Notes: a model not told the origin generated them from the letters alone. Numbered from the stretch's first letter, positions 28,420-41,050 are shown. The stretch is DNA of 64,000 nucleotides from Tricholomella constricta (GCA_013368375.1 JAACJP010000042.1:1-64000); one strand, 5' to 3'. Made by a program: numbers and translations.

Positions 28420-30770
28420 ACCCGTTTTAATTATTTAATTAAGTCTAGGATGGTGCTCTAACCTTTTTCTATCACGCGAATCTAGATCTGGTCTGGCCTC
28501 TGGGCCCATTGCACGTCATTATCCGGGACGTCGGTCCTCCCACCTCCACTCGGCGTTCTCGAGCTTTTGCTATACATACTGACGATCTTCATATCCCGAT
28601 GTCTGAGTCTCAACGTTACACGAACCGAAAGTGAGCCTCACATCATATCATACCCTATCCACAGACTGTCACATTACCATCTTTCCACTCGAAATCAACA
28701 TCAAAACTCGAACCACGGTCCGCTTATCACTGGCACGGCACATCCCAACGGCCTCGACGCGAGATCTCGACGACATCTACAGCTCCTTGACTTGTCCTTG
28801 CGGTGCATCCGACGACATCATCCCAGGACCTCGGCAGGCGCGCCCGCCAGCCTCCCACCCACTTCCTTGCACGCACGCATTCGGCACACGGCACCCGAGC
28901 TCATCGTCAACCTCCCTTTGCATCCCATCCCGTTTCCCATCCCGGTCTTGGCCCCAGTTCCACTCCCGTTCCCCGTTCCCCGTTTCGCGTTTCCTGTTCC
29001 CCGACCGTTACACCCTCCCACACATGCAACACCGGCTCGACGATCCTGATACGCATCCTCTCGCCAGGACCTCCGACCTCCGACCCGCGATCCAATCCCG
29101 GACCCACGGTGGAACCCTCAACGGGATCGCTATCAGCCCTAGCCGACAGCCTGTGGAGGTGAGCAGCTTACCCAACATCTCTCGCGGGAGGGCAAGCGGT
29201 GCCACCTACATACAAAGTCGCCCGTTCCACGGGGGCCTGTAGACGTGCTTGCGCCGGCCCGTGATTTCCTAACCTTACTTCTGCCTGCGTATCGCGAGGT
29301 TTGTTCCTGGCTATATGCACTTATACCAGCGCTAAGGACTAAGCACCAGCACCCAGTACGAACACAAACACGAAAACGAACACATATACGCATACCCACC
29401 GTCTCGTCTGATCCCGGTCCAGATACGGCGAGCACCGTTGCTCCTCATCGACATCCTCCGAGATCGGCGACCCGCCATCGTTATTAATGTCGTTCCGTTG
29501 CAAGCACTCAGCACTCCGCTGCAGCCGCTCCCCAACCTGCGCTTCGCCGATTCGCGGCTCGGATATGGCTTCTCCCGCACCCAGCCGAGCTAGCGTTAAC
29601 GCACCTGACGTTCCCCGAAAACAGCATGTGCTGCACGGGAACGCCTCCTCCAGTTAGTGCCTTTCCCTTCTCCGATTCCCGTTATCGCCTTTCGAGGATC
29701 TACTTCTGCGTCTAGGTCTACGTCTACGTATATGCTCTCGTCTCACGCTGCCACATCATGATAACGCCTTCTCGGCAGCGTTGCGACACCATCATTCAAA
29801 CGAACCCTCGAGGTTTTGAAGTGATTCGTTTCTTTTGTTTTGGTTTTTCTCTTGTGCGCTTCCACGTTCTGTTATGCCGCCTTCGGTGATCCAACGTAGC
29901 GTCTAAACGTTCAAGGCTCGAAACGGGTTTAAGCGCGTGGATTTCGACCATCGAATTTGGGAGATTCGGCAGAATCAGCTTCTGTGCAGTTAGCGTCGGC
30001 GTTGTCGTTCCTGGCCCATCGCCCCCATGTTTCCATCCCGACCACGACGACGACGACTGAACGTCCTCCTATCTGTCTTCCCGCCTGCCTTCGTTGTAAC
30101 TGTCAAGCCGCCCCGCTTCCCGTTTAATTAAAATTCCAGGATCCGAGCTCTGTCCCAGCTAAACATGTGGCGTCCCTATTCTGTCCGGTGTCCCTGTCCG
30201 TCCGTTTCGATCAACGCGTAAGTATGTATATGTATTTCATTCATGACCCTCGGTCCTTGTGGCAGCCGGTTCGGACGCTCTTCGTTCCACTCTTCCTTCC
30301 TTCTCGCACTTGAAGCCCCCACCTTGAGTGTTTGGTCGATTTTTAAAGTAATACCAACCCTTGGTTCGCGCCGCCTATCGTTGCGGATTTGCAAAAAGAC
30401 GCCACCATCCCACCCTCACTTTTCTCGCCCGGTGGAAGTGTGCTTGGTTCAGGCCCGCCCGTCCGTGACGTTGCTGCTGCTCTACCCTGAGTCCAAGGGC
30501 CCACGCACTCGGCTGTCGATAGTCGACTCGTTACAACCTGGCACGCCGAGCCAGCCCCGTGTCCGTGTCCATTTCCGTGGCTGTGACTGCAGTGTCCCAT
30601 GTCGCCCAACGCCACTGGGCTGGCACCGAGTACATACAGCCTTTCGACCGACCGCCCCCCCCCCCCGAGCCCGATGATCGCTTTTCCATCTATCTATCCA
30701 ATCCACTTGCACTGCACGACTTGGTATGCTGACTTCGATATTCGGCTAGCAAGCTTTGATACTGAAAGTG
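28420..30770 (+). repeat. Duplicated unit 1 of a tandem pair
   Basis: Starts as dispersed-repeat copy B (28420-29520). The rest matches 32115-33260 of the next unit: GCCGATTCGCGGC and ATATGGCTTCTCC (29545), CTTTCGAGGATCTACTTCTGCG (29692) against 32285, and TGTCAAGCCGCC...CCCGTTTAA (30100) against 32684. No intact gene was found in it. Confidence 0.7.
30656..30668 (+). repeat. Poly(C) run
   Basis: An uninterrupted run of about a dozen C residues within the duplicated unit. Confidence 0.8.
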
Positions 30771-30782
30771 CGATCCATTAAC

Positions 30783-33270
30783 GCTCGAGCTTTTGATATG
30801 CTGACGATCTTCATATCCCGATGTCTGAGTCTCGACATTGCATGAGCCGCAGATGAGCCTCACTCACACCTTATTCGAAGACTGCCCCCTTCTCACATCC
30901 AACTTTGCCTTTTCTACTCACCCAAGGCCTTGAATCCGAATTTGAATTCGAACCCACGGTCCGGTTCTCACTGGCATGTCCCAACCGCCTCGCCGCGCGA
31001 GATTTCGGCGACATGTACAGCTGTGACTGGACCGCTTCTTGACTTGTTATCGTGTACTTGCGGTGCATTTGACGAAAACATCCCAGGTCTTGGATAAGCA
31101 CCTCACGCCATTTGCACGCCATGCACCATGCGCCGTTCTCATCCACCTACCTCCTGGCACGCACCCGGCACCCGAGCTCAGAGTTGACCTCCCTTTGCGT
31201 CTCCCGTTCCCCGTTACCCCCCGTCCCCCTTTACCCGTCCCCAGTCCCCCGTTACCCATCCCGGTCCCGGTTCAAATATCAGTTCCAGTCCCCCGTCCCC
31301 CGACCGAAAACTTCATTCTCTCTCACGCACGCACACCGGCTCGACGACTTCCGCGATCGCTGTCAGCCCTCTCCGACCTTTCTCTCTTTCGAGTGGCTCG
31401 TTTCACGGAGGCGCGGGGACCGTGCGGTGTGTCCTTGTACTTCTATGCAGCGCAGGCTGCACCTCCTCGCGGGACACTTATGTCTGCTTACACCTGCTTA
31501 TCTATCTCTTCGTGGCTATATGCACCCCATTTCTGAGATGGGCGAACCTGCGATGATATTGGTTTAGTTAAATGACGACCATCTACGTGAGCACTCAGCC
31601 TTCAGCACACCCACCCCACCCGCATCCCAACGCAAATCTCAACGAGACTGTTTGGCCCAACACGTACTTCCGGGCTTTTCCTTACGACTTTCATGGATGT
31701 CTTCTCCGACGCCGTGACCTTGAGCTTCCTCCAATTGCTGGACATCATATATCTGACCAGGTATGTTCCTTGGCTCTCGTTCCTTGATCGTTGCTTGGTC
31801 CCTCAATCTACTAGACTGGAACCTGGGGTCGTGGACCGTCCCGGAAAAGGACAGGGACGGGCGGGAGCGTCAATGGGCGTGAGTCAAGCCCATATTCCTT
31901 TTGGTGAGTTGCAGCAACTTGCATGGCGCGATCGAGAGCGATCTTCGTTGTCTTCGCCTCGCCGGCCCGGGACATGTCGGATGCATGTATTTGGTCTATC
32001 GAGTCAGTCGCCGCCCCGCCTTTCCCCACACGATAATTCATGTATGTCCTTCTTGAGTTTGCCCTCCTTTCCGCTTTGTCGAGGAGGCGCATCCGGATCA
32101 ACAAAAGAGACCACTGGAGACGCTGCGCCGATTCGCGGCGCGGATATGGCTTCTCCTCGGCTTCTCCCTCTACCAGCTGAGCTAGCGCCAACACACCTGA
32201 CGTTTCCCGAAAAAAAAAGCGTGAATGTGTGTGTGTGCACGTGCTGCATGTCCACATTTTTCCAATGTTTTCTCGATTGCCGGTTCCGGCTTTCGAGGAT
32301 ATACTTCTGCGTCTACGTCTACGTCTATGCTTTCGTCTCACGCTGCCACATCATGATAAAGCCTTCTCAGCAGTGTCGCGGTTCCGTCATTCAAACGAAA
32401 CCTTCGTCCGCGTTTAAGTCCACAGCGCGCTGGCAGGACTGGACTGATTCATATTTTTTCTTATGCGCTTCCAAGTACCTTTATGCCGCCTTCCGTGATC
32501 ATACGGAGTGTTCAACGTACGTTCACGGCTCGAAACGTTTAAGCGCGTGGATTATGCATTTGGGAGATCAGCTCGATTATCTTCTGTGCAGGTTCTCGTT
32601 CCTGGCGCAATGTCTGCCTCGCCTCCATGTTCCCATCCCGACGACGACATTCTCCTATCTGTCTTCCCGCCTGCCTTTGTAACTGTCAAGCCGCCCCCGC
32701 TTCCCGTTTAACTAAAATTTCAGGATCCGAGCAGCGTCCCAGCTAAACACGTGGCGTCTCAAACCTGTCCCTGTCCGGTGTCCCTGTCTGTTCGTTTCGA
32801 TCACGCGTATTTCATGATCTCCGTCTCTTGTGCAGCCGGTGACGCTCTTCGTTCCATTCTCTTCCTTGCATTTGATGTCACTTTGGGTTTGGTCGGTGTT
32901 GAAGTATGAAAAACTCCTTAGCCCCGCCGCCCATCGTTGCGAATTTCCAAAAACGCCACCATCCCCACCATCACTTTCCTCACCTGGTGGGAATTGGCTT
33001 GATTCAAACCGTCCATGACGTCGCTGCTCCACCCCAAATTCAAGGACCCACAAGTGCCAACATAGAACTCGGCTGTCGACTCGTGAGCGCGTGAGCCTCG
33101 AGCCATTACAACCTCAGACCTGGCACACCGAGCCAGCCCCCGTGCCCGTCACGGTACCCGTGTCCATGTCTGCAGTGTCCCATGTCGCCCAATGTCCAAC
33201 GTCACTCTGCACCCCGTCATGCGTCTCTGGGCTGGCACCAAGTACAGCCTTCCGACTGACATTCCCGATA
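30783..33270 (+). repeat. Duplicated unit 2 of the tandem pair
   Basis: Begins with dispersed-repeat copy C (CTCGAGCTTTTGATATGCTG...) and runs through the same order of blocks as unit 1, with many substitutions and indels. A GTGTGTGTGTG run at 32225 has been added. No intact gene seen. Confidence 0.7.
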
Positions 33271-33353
33271 CCGCCGAGCCCGAGTCCCTTCCTCCTCATA
33301 CATCGCTGCTCCGCCCCGAGTCCTCAAAAGGCCCATAAAGCCTACCCCCGATC

Positions 33354-34000
33354 CTCAAGCCTCGAGCCAACCCGGCAAGCCAAGCCAGCCTCGTGTCCGT
33401 GTCCGTGCCCGTGTCCGTGGCTGTGTATGCAGTGTTCCGTGTCGCCCAACGTCCAACGTCAGTCTCACCATCACCATGCACCCCAGGCTGGCGCCGAGTA
33501 CAGCTTTTCGACTGACACCCCCGAGCCCTATGATTGCTTTTCCCTGCCCTCCGTCCCCACCCAATTAAACGAAAATTACAAACAGGCTGCGACTTGCCGC
33601 ATTCCAATCTGCGTTCTGAGAGTTACCTATGTATCACTGTCTCTCGTGTCATCCAGACGCTGCGTGACCTGCCAATGCTATCCATCCATTGCCTGCACTG
33701 CACTGCACTGACAACTTGGACTTTGGCAAGACCCTCCACCACTGACTGAGCTTTTACACACCTGTCCACGAGGGCGAGTCACGAGCAGGCGATCTCTCTC
33801 TGCCACGGACGCTCTTACCGCGCTTGCCGAGCCCGCCATCATGAAGAATCCACATGCATGCATCCCGGAGTGTCGAGACGGCGATACTTCCAAGAACGCG
33901 TAGTATAGCCCTCGAACAGCATCTGAATCTCCTCACGCCATGCAACTCTGTCTTGGGCCGACTTTTTTTTCCACGCGAACTGTATGCGTTGGAGAAATAC
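33354..34000 (+). repeat. Segment duplicated at 62945-63480
   Basis: Shared blocks include CCGAGTACAGC, CATGAAGAATCC and TGTAACTCTGTCTTG-like ends, in the same order and orientation in both places. The first ~150 bp also match 33100-33260 and 30525-30650, so this part exists at least four times. No gene recognised. Confidence 0.65.
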
Positions 34001-34779
34001 ATGATAATATTGGGTCGAATGGATCTACACAAATGTTAAATGAACGATGAACGACGCACCGGGGACTCCAGCATCTCATCTGGCCAGTATTGGGTCAAAG
34101 GCAGTGGGATGAACTCGGTAAATATATGCGGCTGTGTGATGAGAGAAAAATCGTGGTGTCAATGTCAAAGCTAGAAGCACCGCGTGCTCGAGGAGGGTGG
34201 AGTGGGAACGGGGGCCGATGCAGAGAAATGGCTTGAAGTGGAGAACGTGTTTGACAAGGACGTAGCTGTGCAGTGTGGCCGCAATGTAATAAGACAGTGA
34301 GAAAAGAATGAAGCAAGAAATTGAAGGGCACGCACGCACTGAGGATAAGCATACGATGCATCGTCAACAGGTGTTGAAAGCAGCGAGGTAAAGGATATGA
34401 ACGGAATCAGCCACGTGCGGCAAACTTTCATCGCATGCACGCACGCACGCACGCGTCCTGCTGTCTCTTTCCTCTCCGCGCTCAGCCCATCCCTACACTT
34501 TCGCTTCCGTCCAATGACACGCGACGGCCTCCAAACCCGACCGACGAGACCCCAGCCCGATCCTCGATCCTCCCTCACCACATAACATCTCCGCCGACAG
34601 ATGGTACACATCATACATCACACTCACACCCACCTCTGCTATGCTATGCTATCTCTCTCCGTCCGGTCATGGACGCGAGTCCTGCGTTCCGTGTTATAGC
34701 CCTGGTCGGGATGGCACCCGGAGATGAAGGGTTCACGATGTCGGCGGCGGCGGCGGCGATGTTATAGGGAGAGAAGGAG
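34001..34779. other. Intergenic, no gene seen
   Basis: Contains a short (GCAC)n run at 34436-34452 and (GGC)n near 34745. No supported frame. Confidence 0.4.
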
Positions 34780-35580
34780 GGATGCGGAGCGGACGGGGTA
34801 GCGTAGCGTACATCGGAAATGAGAACAGAAATTCCGGCTGGTTCACGCCACGACAGCCCCCGCAGCTCGCAGCTCGAACATGCCCGGTCCAGGGAATGGT
34901 TGCCAACGGTCCAGAGCGCGGGCTCGTGTACCAGGACTGGCGCCTTCGTCGCACGGGTGGGGTCGAGTGCAAGGGCGAGGGCACGGGCGAGGGGCACTGG
35001 TGGAGGCAGGGGGTGGGGGAAGAGGTTTGTTTATTGCGGTGGAGGGCGTAATTGTGATGGTGGTGGAGGTGAGCGCAGGGACGAGGAGCAGTGGAGGCAG
35101 GATTTGTGTCGATGCCCGGGTGAGTGCGGAAGGACGTCCGTAGCGGAAGGGTTGGCCGCCTGGGCAGCGTTTAGACGTGTCAGTGAGCGGGTGGAGGAGC
35201 AGCGGACGGCATGTACGTACGTACCATGAGTGGTCTCGTTTCGCTGACTTATGCTGCCTCCTCGAATGCCCTCACCACGCAGTCTGCCCCTGAGGTGAGT
35301 GGTGCATGAGTTCAAGAAGAGGGAGAGGAGCGAAACGTACCAGCGATCCTTTGCAGCTTCACTCTATACACGCCCGTCTCGTGCAGCGCGAGGCATAGCA
35401 CATCCGCCGACACATCCTTCGATGCGCCCGCGACGGGCCGCGTGTTGTCCACCAAGTCGAAGACGACCTCGAGTCCGCGTGATCAACATGATTGTCTCTT
35501 CCAGTGTTGAGAATGGCGTCCAAGGGTGACTTTAGGGATAGCAGGACGACGTGCAGGGCGGCGGAGGTGTACAAATGCGT
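34780..35580. repeat. Segment duplicated at 62130-62900
   Basis: GGTCCAGAGCGCG, CAGGACTGGCGCC, GGCGAGGGGCAC and GGACGGCATGTA blocks recur in the same order and orientation at 62150-62510; the match then continues through short blocks. On the minus strand both copies keep pieces such as DCVVRxFEEAxYV, suggesting an underlying multi-exon gene that I cannot reconstruct. Confidence 0.6.
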
Positions 35581-36777
35581 GGCAGGTGTGCATGACAGGC
35601 GTCACTGGAGGCGCGGGCTGCTTGGCAAGGACCATGACATGTAGCGAGTGAGATGGAAGCGGGATGGGGCCGAGGGCGGCGGACGGGCAGACTGGCAGAC
35701 TGGCGGCGAGGAGGGAGGATTGCAAGTTGGCGATGCGCTGGTTGTACAGCCACTGATCATCGATCATCGATCAGGCCCGAATCAGGCAGTCCAATGACGT
35801 CCTTCCTGGTGGCCCACTGCAGCTGCGAACTACCTAGCAGCCTTGGACTCAGAAGCACCATGTCAATGGCGCATGGTACCGCCCTGGCAGGCAAGCCTGG
35901 CTGTTCGAGTGTCCTTCTCGGGTAGGATTAGCTGAAGGAGCGTGGCCGCTTTCGAGAGAGGACTCCGGGAGACGCTCAAGCTCAAGAGCCAAACAGCGTC
36001 CACGAGGTCAGTCATCAAATGGGCCCTGCTCGACATTTTTCCCTGCATACCTTTCCCCGTATCGACTCTTGCCCAGGTGCAATCATTCTCGCTTGCCCTC
36101 GTCCGGGGCGCCTCTCCTTCCGCTCTGCCTCTTCCAATGGACCGCATACTGCCCCCCACCCTGCACCTTGGCTGACTCAGTACGACTACCTCTCGTCACA
36201 AACTCTCATCACTCTCGAACCCTTCCGCTTGCACTCCCTCTCGCACAAGCCTTTTGCCCGAAAGAGTGCGCAAAAACATCATCAACATCGTCTGCGCTAT
36301 CGCAAACCAACATGGCGCGTGGACGACCAAGGCACGCCCTTCAGTCGCAGGCCTTCACCCCGAGCCGAGCACAGCGTCCGCACGAGGCTCTCGGCCGCAC
36401 TGTCTGCAGACCAAGGTCGTGCTTCAAGTGTTCCAAAAAGGTCTGCACGATCCTGACAGCATCGATGTATGTCCTCTGCTCAGCCTCTTTTTCTTCTGGT
36501 CACGGTTAACAGACACTAAAGAGCCCTGACACGCCTCGCTGCGGCCTCTGTTGCCTACCTCGAAGCCGCCGACGTGCCGCTCATGTACCCCATGCTGGAG
36601 ACCCTCCCTCCCCCCAAGGGACGTTCGCTCGCCTGTTCGCCCGTTCGTGGAGTTTGTACAAGGAGTTGGCGTACCACGAAGGGCGTTAATCCGTTCGGCA
36701 AATTGATGGGGCGCTGGACGCTGGAACCGAAAAGCAAGGGGGGAACAAGTCAAGTCACAACGTAGTGAGGGCAAACG
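35581..36777. other. No confident gene; possible exon fragments
   Basis: Plus-strand exon-like pieces occur at 36250-36420 (VRKNIINIVCAIANQHGAW) and 36530-36600 (RLAAASVAYLEAADVPLMYP). They look protein-derived but match no family I know and are not joined by a clear intron. They sit directly upstream of the G-alpha pseudogene. Confidence 0.3.
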
Positions 36778-37522
36778 ACTCGCACTGCCCTCATGATCAG
36801 CGAGTACGACCACCAGGTTTTGCTCGAGGAGAAGACTCAGGCGCGTTGCCGTGGCCGGTGTCCTTACCTGCTATGTCGCAGTCGTTGATATGGATGGACG
36901 GGGTGCAGAACACGAATGGCGGGAGGATCCCTTGTTTTGTTCGAGAGCGTCATCATCAACTCGCGATAGTTCCGGAGGTCGCAACAAGTACTAGTCGACG
37001 TGTTCAAGAATAAGCTGCCCATTGCAAGGTCCGTCTGCCCTCCCCTCCCTCCTCCCTGCCTTCCCGTGGTTTGTCGTAAAAGCTGACCGCCCGCCTCTGT
37101 CCATACAGATCCCGCTGGAGCGCTTCTTCCTGGAATACGGAATACGCAGGCACCATGGACATCAACAAAGGCTGCGAAGTATATTCTATTTCGCTGGAAG
37201 TTCATGCATGGCAAAACCAGGCGCAGTTGAGCGTGTGTGGGTACCCGCTGTACGTCCCCTCTTTCTACCTTCTCTCTTCCTCGCTTCTCCCTTTTCCCTT
37301 CTCCTTCCTCGCCCGTCCCCCCTCCCCCTTTTCCTCCATCTCGAGCCCAACCCCAAGCCCAAGCGCCCCGCTGACCCCTACACTTTCTCGCCCTACAGTC
37401 CAAGCCAAGCAACAGATACGCACACGACGAACACGAACATCAGGCTCGGGTTCGTCGCTTGTCAAGGAGACGATACGATACTCCAGAATGCGCTCAAGGT
37501 CAAGGATTCAGGGATCCTATGA
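36778..37522 (+). pseudogene. G-alpha 3'-half pseudogene
   Basis: Matches exons 4-7 of the intact G-alpha gene: SEYD...QVLLEEKTQ near 36800, the exon-5 region 36890-37028 with stops and indels, the exon-6 region 37108-37250, and the last exon ending NALKVKDSGIL at 37522. Intron positions are kept but frames are broken (for example TCG CGA TAG in exon 5). Exons 1-3 and the P-loop are absent. It cannot encode a GTPase. Confidence 0.85.
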
Positions 37523-38049
37523 CCGCGGTGGTCGTTCTCCTCGTCCCTCGTCCCTGTTTCCTTCGCACGCCCGCTCGTCGGGGTGGTTTTGTGGCTTGTG
37601 GTTGGATCTGTGGGTGACGGGGTGGGGTGTGGGGAAGGGGAAGGGCGAAGGGCGGGCTGGGGGCGGGAGAGGTGTAGGGGGGGGGGGAGGGGGCATGGTA
37701 CCGGGGTTTTTTTTTATTGGGTTGTATGGGGTGAGTTGCGTTGGGTTTCTTTCCTTTTCTGTTCTCTTTATTTATTACAAGGCGGGCGATGATGGACGTC
37801 GTTTTCCTTCCCCGTCTGCGCTTTCTTTCTCTTTCTCTTTCTCTTTCTCTTCTTCTTTTTCTTATTCCTATTCTTTTTCTTCTTTTTATCCGACATCTTC
37901 TCCTCCCACTTTGACGCACTGCCACTGCGCATTACTTCACGGTTTTTACTTACCTCGGTCGATATCGATGTTCGTGTGACTGTGACTGTGGTGTCGTCTG
38001 CTGTGTGTTGACGTTGATTCTTTTCATCGTTGTTCAAGTTGGGCGCCCC

Positions 38050-38164
38050 TTTCTCTTTCTCTTTTCTTTCTCTTTCTCTTTCTCTTTCTCTTTCTCTTTC
38101 TCTTTCTCTTTCTCTTTCTCTTTCTCTTTCTCTTTCTCTTTCTCTTTCTCTTTCTCTTTCTCTT
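38050..38164. repeat. (CTCTTT)n hexanucleotide array
   Basis: About 19 copies of CTCTTT, almost perfect. The equivalent place beside the intact G-alpha gene lacks this expansion. Confidence 0.95.
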
Positions 38165-38623
38165 GCTTTAGACGCGCACTTTGGTTACTCGGAACCGCTT
38201 GCTCATCATCACGACTTTCGTACCCCGTTAGATCGGCCCGCCCACGTCCATGTTCAGCGGAATCCACGCACCACCGATGCACCCACCCACCGACGTTAGA
38301 CGTCGTCCCCCTCCCTTCCCGGTCCCCGTCGCTTGTCCTTGCACTTGCTTCGCTTTGTTTTTAGCCTCTTGATCTTGATTTTCTTGCTCAGACGTCCGTC
38401 CGTCCGTCCATTTCAACGTTCAACATCTAATCCTCATCATCATCATCATCATCATCCATTTTCATGATCATTGTCATCGTTGTCACTTTATTATTTTCTT
38501 CCCTTTTACTCGTCATCGTTTGATCTCTTCTACATGTACTTATTAATCATCTTCATCTTCATGTCCATGCCTGATCGACACCTCACCCCGCCTCGCTGCC
38601 CATCTATAGTTCTATAGTTCTAC

Positions 38624-38626
<3 letters not shown>

Positions 38627-38663
<37 letters not shown>

Positions 38664-38704
38664 ACATCTTCCTTCCTTCCTTCCTTCCTTCCTTTCTTTC
38701 TTTC
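38627..38704. repeat. (TC)n and (CCTT)n microsatellites
   Basis: About 16 TC dinucleotides (38627-38659), followed after a short spacer by about eight CCTT/CTTT units (38668-38704). Confidence 0.95.
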
Positions 38705-39660
38705 AGTGCTGGCGTCTTTAATGACCTGATCTTCGCATTTCGTTTTCCTTTCGTAACTAACCGCTCGCTTTGAACGCCTTCGCTAGCCCAATGCCCAATG
38801 CCCAAGACCCAAAGCCCAATGCCCAAGTCGGTCGTGCCCCCTTCGAGTCTCGCCTCCCTGAATCCTGATCCCGGCCCAGTTGAACTCCGAGGCTCGACTG
38901 CACGCTGCCCCGCCTGGTCATTGCCATCGCCATCGCTTTGCCATTGTCTAGATATCTATACACTGTCCGGCGACGCCAATCCCAGGCCGATGTGGGCCCG
39001 TACGTCTGTCAATCGTGCGCGTGATGGGTGGTCCGAGTTGCGTTGGGAGCGCGGGTGCGGGTGCGGGTTCGGATGTAGAGTTGGAGTTGGATTTGGGTAC
39101 GGATCGTCGCTCACGTCCCCTTCACTGGACGAACTGCGAACTCTGAAATGTGGACTGTGAACTGCGACGCTACGGTCTACGCGCTTTGTTCTCCGCTCCA
39201 CCCCTTGGCATATCGTTTGTTGGTTTTGTGGAGGTTCGTGGTCTCGGCCGCAGTTGATGGGTGTTCATGGGGTGGGCTGAGGTGGGGGTGGGTTGATGAA
39301 TGACGTTGGCGTTCGCTGGCCCGGGTCCGGCTTGCGTGTTGCGTGTCGGTCGCCGTGTTCGTGTTCGTGTTCTGTGCTGAGGCGTGCTGCGCGGGCCGCT
39401 TGCTGTATTATTATCATACCTTCCGAATTCGCTCTCCGCTCCCCCCACCCCTTGGCATATCGTTTGTTGTGGAGGTTCGTGGTCTCGGCCGCAGTCGATG
39501 GGGTGCTCGTGGGGTGAGGTGGGGTGGGGTGAGTTGATGAATGACGTTGGCGTTCGCTGGTCCGGGTCCGGCTTGCGTGTTGCGTGTTCGGTCGCCGTGT
39601 TCGTGTTCTGTACTGAGGCATGTGGCGCGGGCCGCTTGCTGTATCATTATCATACCTTCT

Positions 39661-40214
39661 GGATTGGCCCTCCCTTCCACCGCTGCCGCCTCCACCTCCG
39701 CTTCGTCGTCACCCACCCACCTCGTCCAAACATCCACGCCGCCGCCGCTCTTGTTCATATGTTAAACCCCAAGTTCCTCTGGAGAAAGAACTGCATGTTC
39801 GCTTCGGGCAAATTTGGACACAGTCGAAGTCAAATGCAGGCAGTGACCCTTGATCATTGGAGGGGTTCGGATGTGTTCATACTGCGGTATTGCTCGGGGG
39901 AAGAGACTCGGGCCGCGATAGCTGTAAAACTTCGGAGATGGTGGTGATTGGTGGGTGGAAAAGGGCCCAGGGATCCTTCGTGTATCGTGTATCTTGGATC
40001 GAAGTTCCAGGTCAGGGGACACATGTATATCTATATCTCGATGGTGTCGGCCCTTGCCTTTGCAGCAGCGGCAGTGTGTACAACGCTTTGAGGCCCGTGC
40101 CTTGCAGTGGATTGTTCAGCTAGAGCCGTCTCTATACTCCCGCGTATATCGAACTTGGATTTCATGGTAGCATCCTGATTGAGGACTATTCTGAAGGAAC
40201 CACGCGGAGCCAAT
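39661..40214. other. Intergenic, no confident gene
   Basis: A minus-strand frame at 40213-40031 (FRIVLNQDATMKSKFDIRG...) looks protein-like and lies immediately downstream of the small unknown gene ending at 40215. It may be a further exon, but the junction is not clear. Confidence 0.3.
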
Positions 40215-40546
40215 TTACAGACCTCGATGAATGAGACGGCTCCTCAATGTGACCAGTACGTCGTCGTGAAGTCCAAGGCGTATCAGTGTATTTAAGCACG
40301 TCGAAACTCGAACATGACGAAAAGGAACCTTGATTGATGTGTCGTTATCGTCAGCTGCGGCCATGATCATACAGCCAAGTATTCTTGATATCTCGGCTCT
40401 TCCAGAGGACAACAGGCAATGCTTATATTGCTTCAGGTTCTCCACTCGCTGTCCATGATCTAATGTTGGAATGAGAAAGATAAACCACACCCCTTGAGTG
40501 CAAACCATTTACTCACCAAAATATTGCAGGGTTGTTGCACGGACAT
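40215..40546 (-). CDS. Small unknown protein (copy 2, rearranged)
   Basis: Exon 40546-40513 and exon 40459-40215 join in phase over a 53-bp GTAAAT...TTAG intron, giving 92 residues that start MSVQQPCNILVNHGQRVENL. The homologous intron is present in copy 1 at 12961-13013. Relative to copy 1, about 640 bp are missing inside exon 2, which leaves one continuous frame where copy 1 has stops. No domain recognised. It lies downstream of the histidine-kinase remnant, as in copy 1. Confidence 0.4.
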
Positions 40547-40699
40547 CGGGTGGAGTTGTTTAGACTACTGATTCTTGTCATATGTATCAAGTAAACAAGA
40601 CGCGAAAACTAAGACGGCTGATGGGTGGGGTGGGCTCGCTGTCGTGTTCACGGACAGCCTGGGGGGAGGGAGAAGGGAGGTCAAAGTCAGCACGGGGGA

Positions 40700-41050
40700 T
40701 CAAAAGCGAAAAGTGCAAAAAGTAGAGCATGAAGCCAAGCCGAGAGGACACGCACTAATCTCCTGCCTAACTCCCTGCACCTTCCCTAGCTTCCCCTCCA
40801 TCTCGTCTCGCGCGCGCGATCTTCTGGACCACGGACACAAAAATCGTGAGCTGGTCAGCCATGCCGTTAATCGTCCACGACATTCATCATCTCTCCCGAA
40901 ACTGGCATGCGTGATTTTCTTCGTTAGGTCCCCGCCGGCCATGGTCGCCGTCGCCACTGAGATTGTACGCACTTGCAGTGTCAACTGGGCACGCGTGTGC
41001 GTGTCAGTAGGTCACAGATCGAGGGGGTAGGCAAAGGGAAAGGTAACGCA
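40700..41050 (-). pseudogene. Histidine kinase HAMP remnant, distal part (copy 2)
   Basis: After an intron acceptor (CCCAG at about 40985) the minus strand reads LTLQVRTISVATATMAGGDLTKKIT, split here as LTLQVRTISVATATM and AGGDLTKKIT, a typical group III kinase HAMP unit. The next unit (VQKIAR...GKLGKVQGV) is reached only with frame changes. The intron donor half lies at 56449, on the far side of the LINE. No kinase or receiver domain is present, so it is a fragment. Confidence 0.65.

Larger units (their letters stand above)
37523..39660. repeat. Inverted copy of the G-alpha downstream flank
   Basis: Continues the homology beyond the pseudogene stop and mirrors 17854-15838. The end segment is present twice here (39280-39420 and 39530-39655), so it occurs three times in the window. 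No gene seen. Confidence 0.7.

Noticed and set aside
31693..32682. 329-codon plus-strand frame
   Set aside because: It lies in the duplicated unit, but the frame is not kept in the sister unit at 29.3-30.1 kb and no domain is visible.
38050..38164. Hexanucleotide array as a coding Ser/Leu or Lys/Glu repeat
   Set aside because: Open on both strands only because of the 6-bp unit; it lies in a non-coding duplicated flank.
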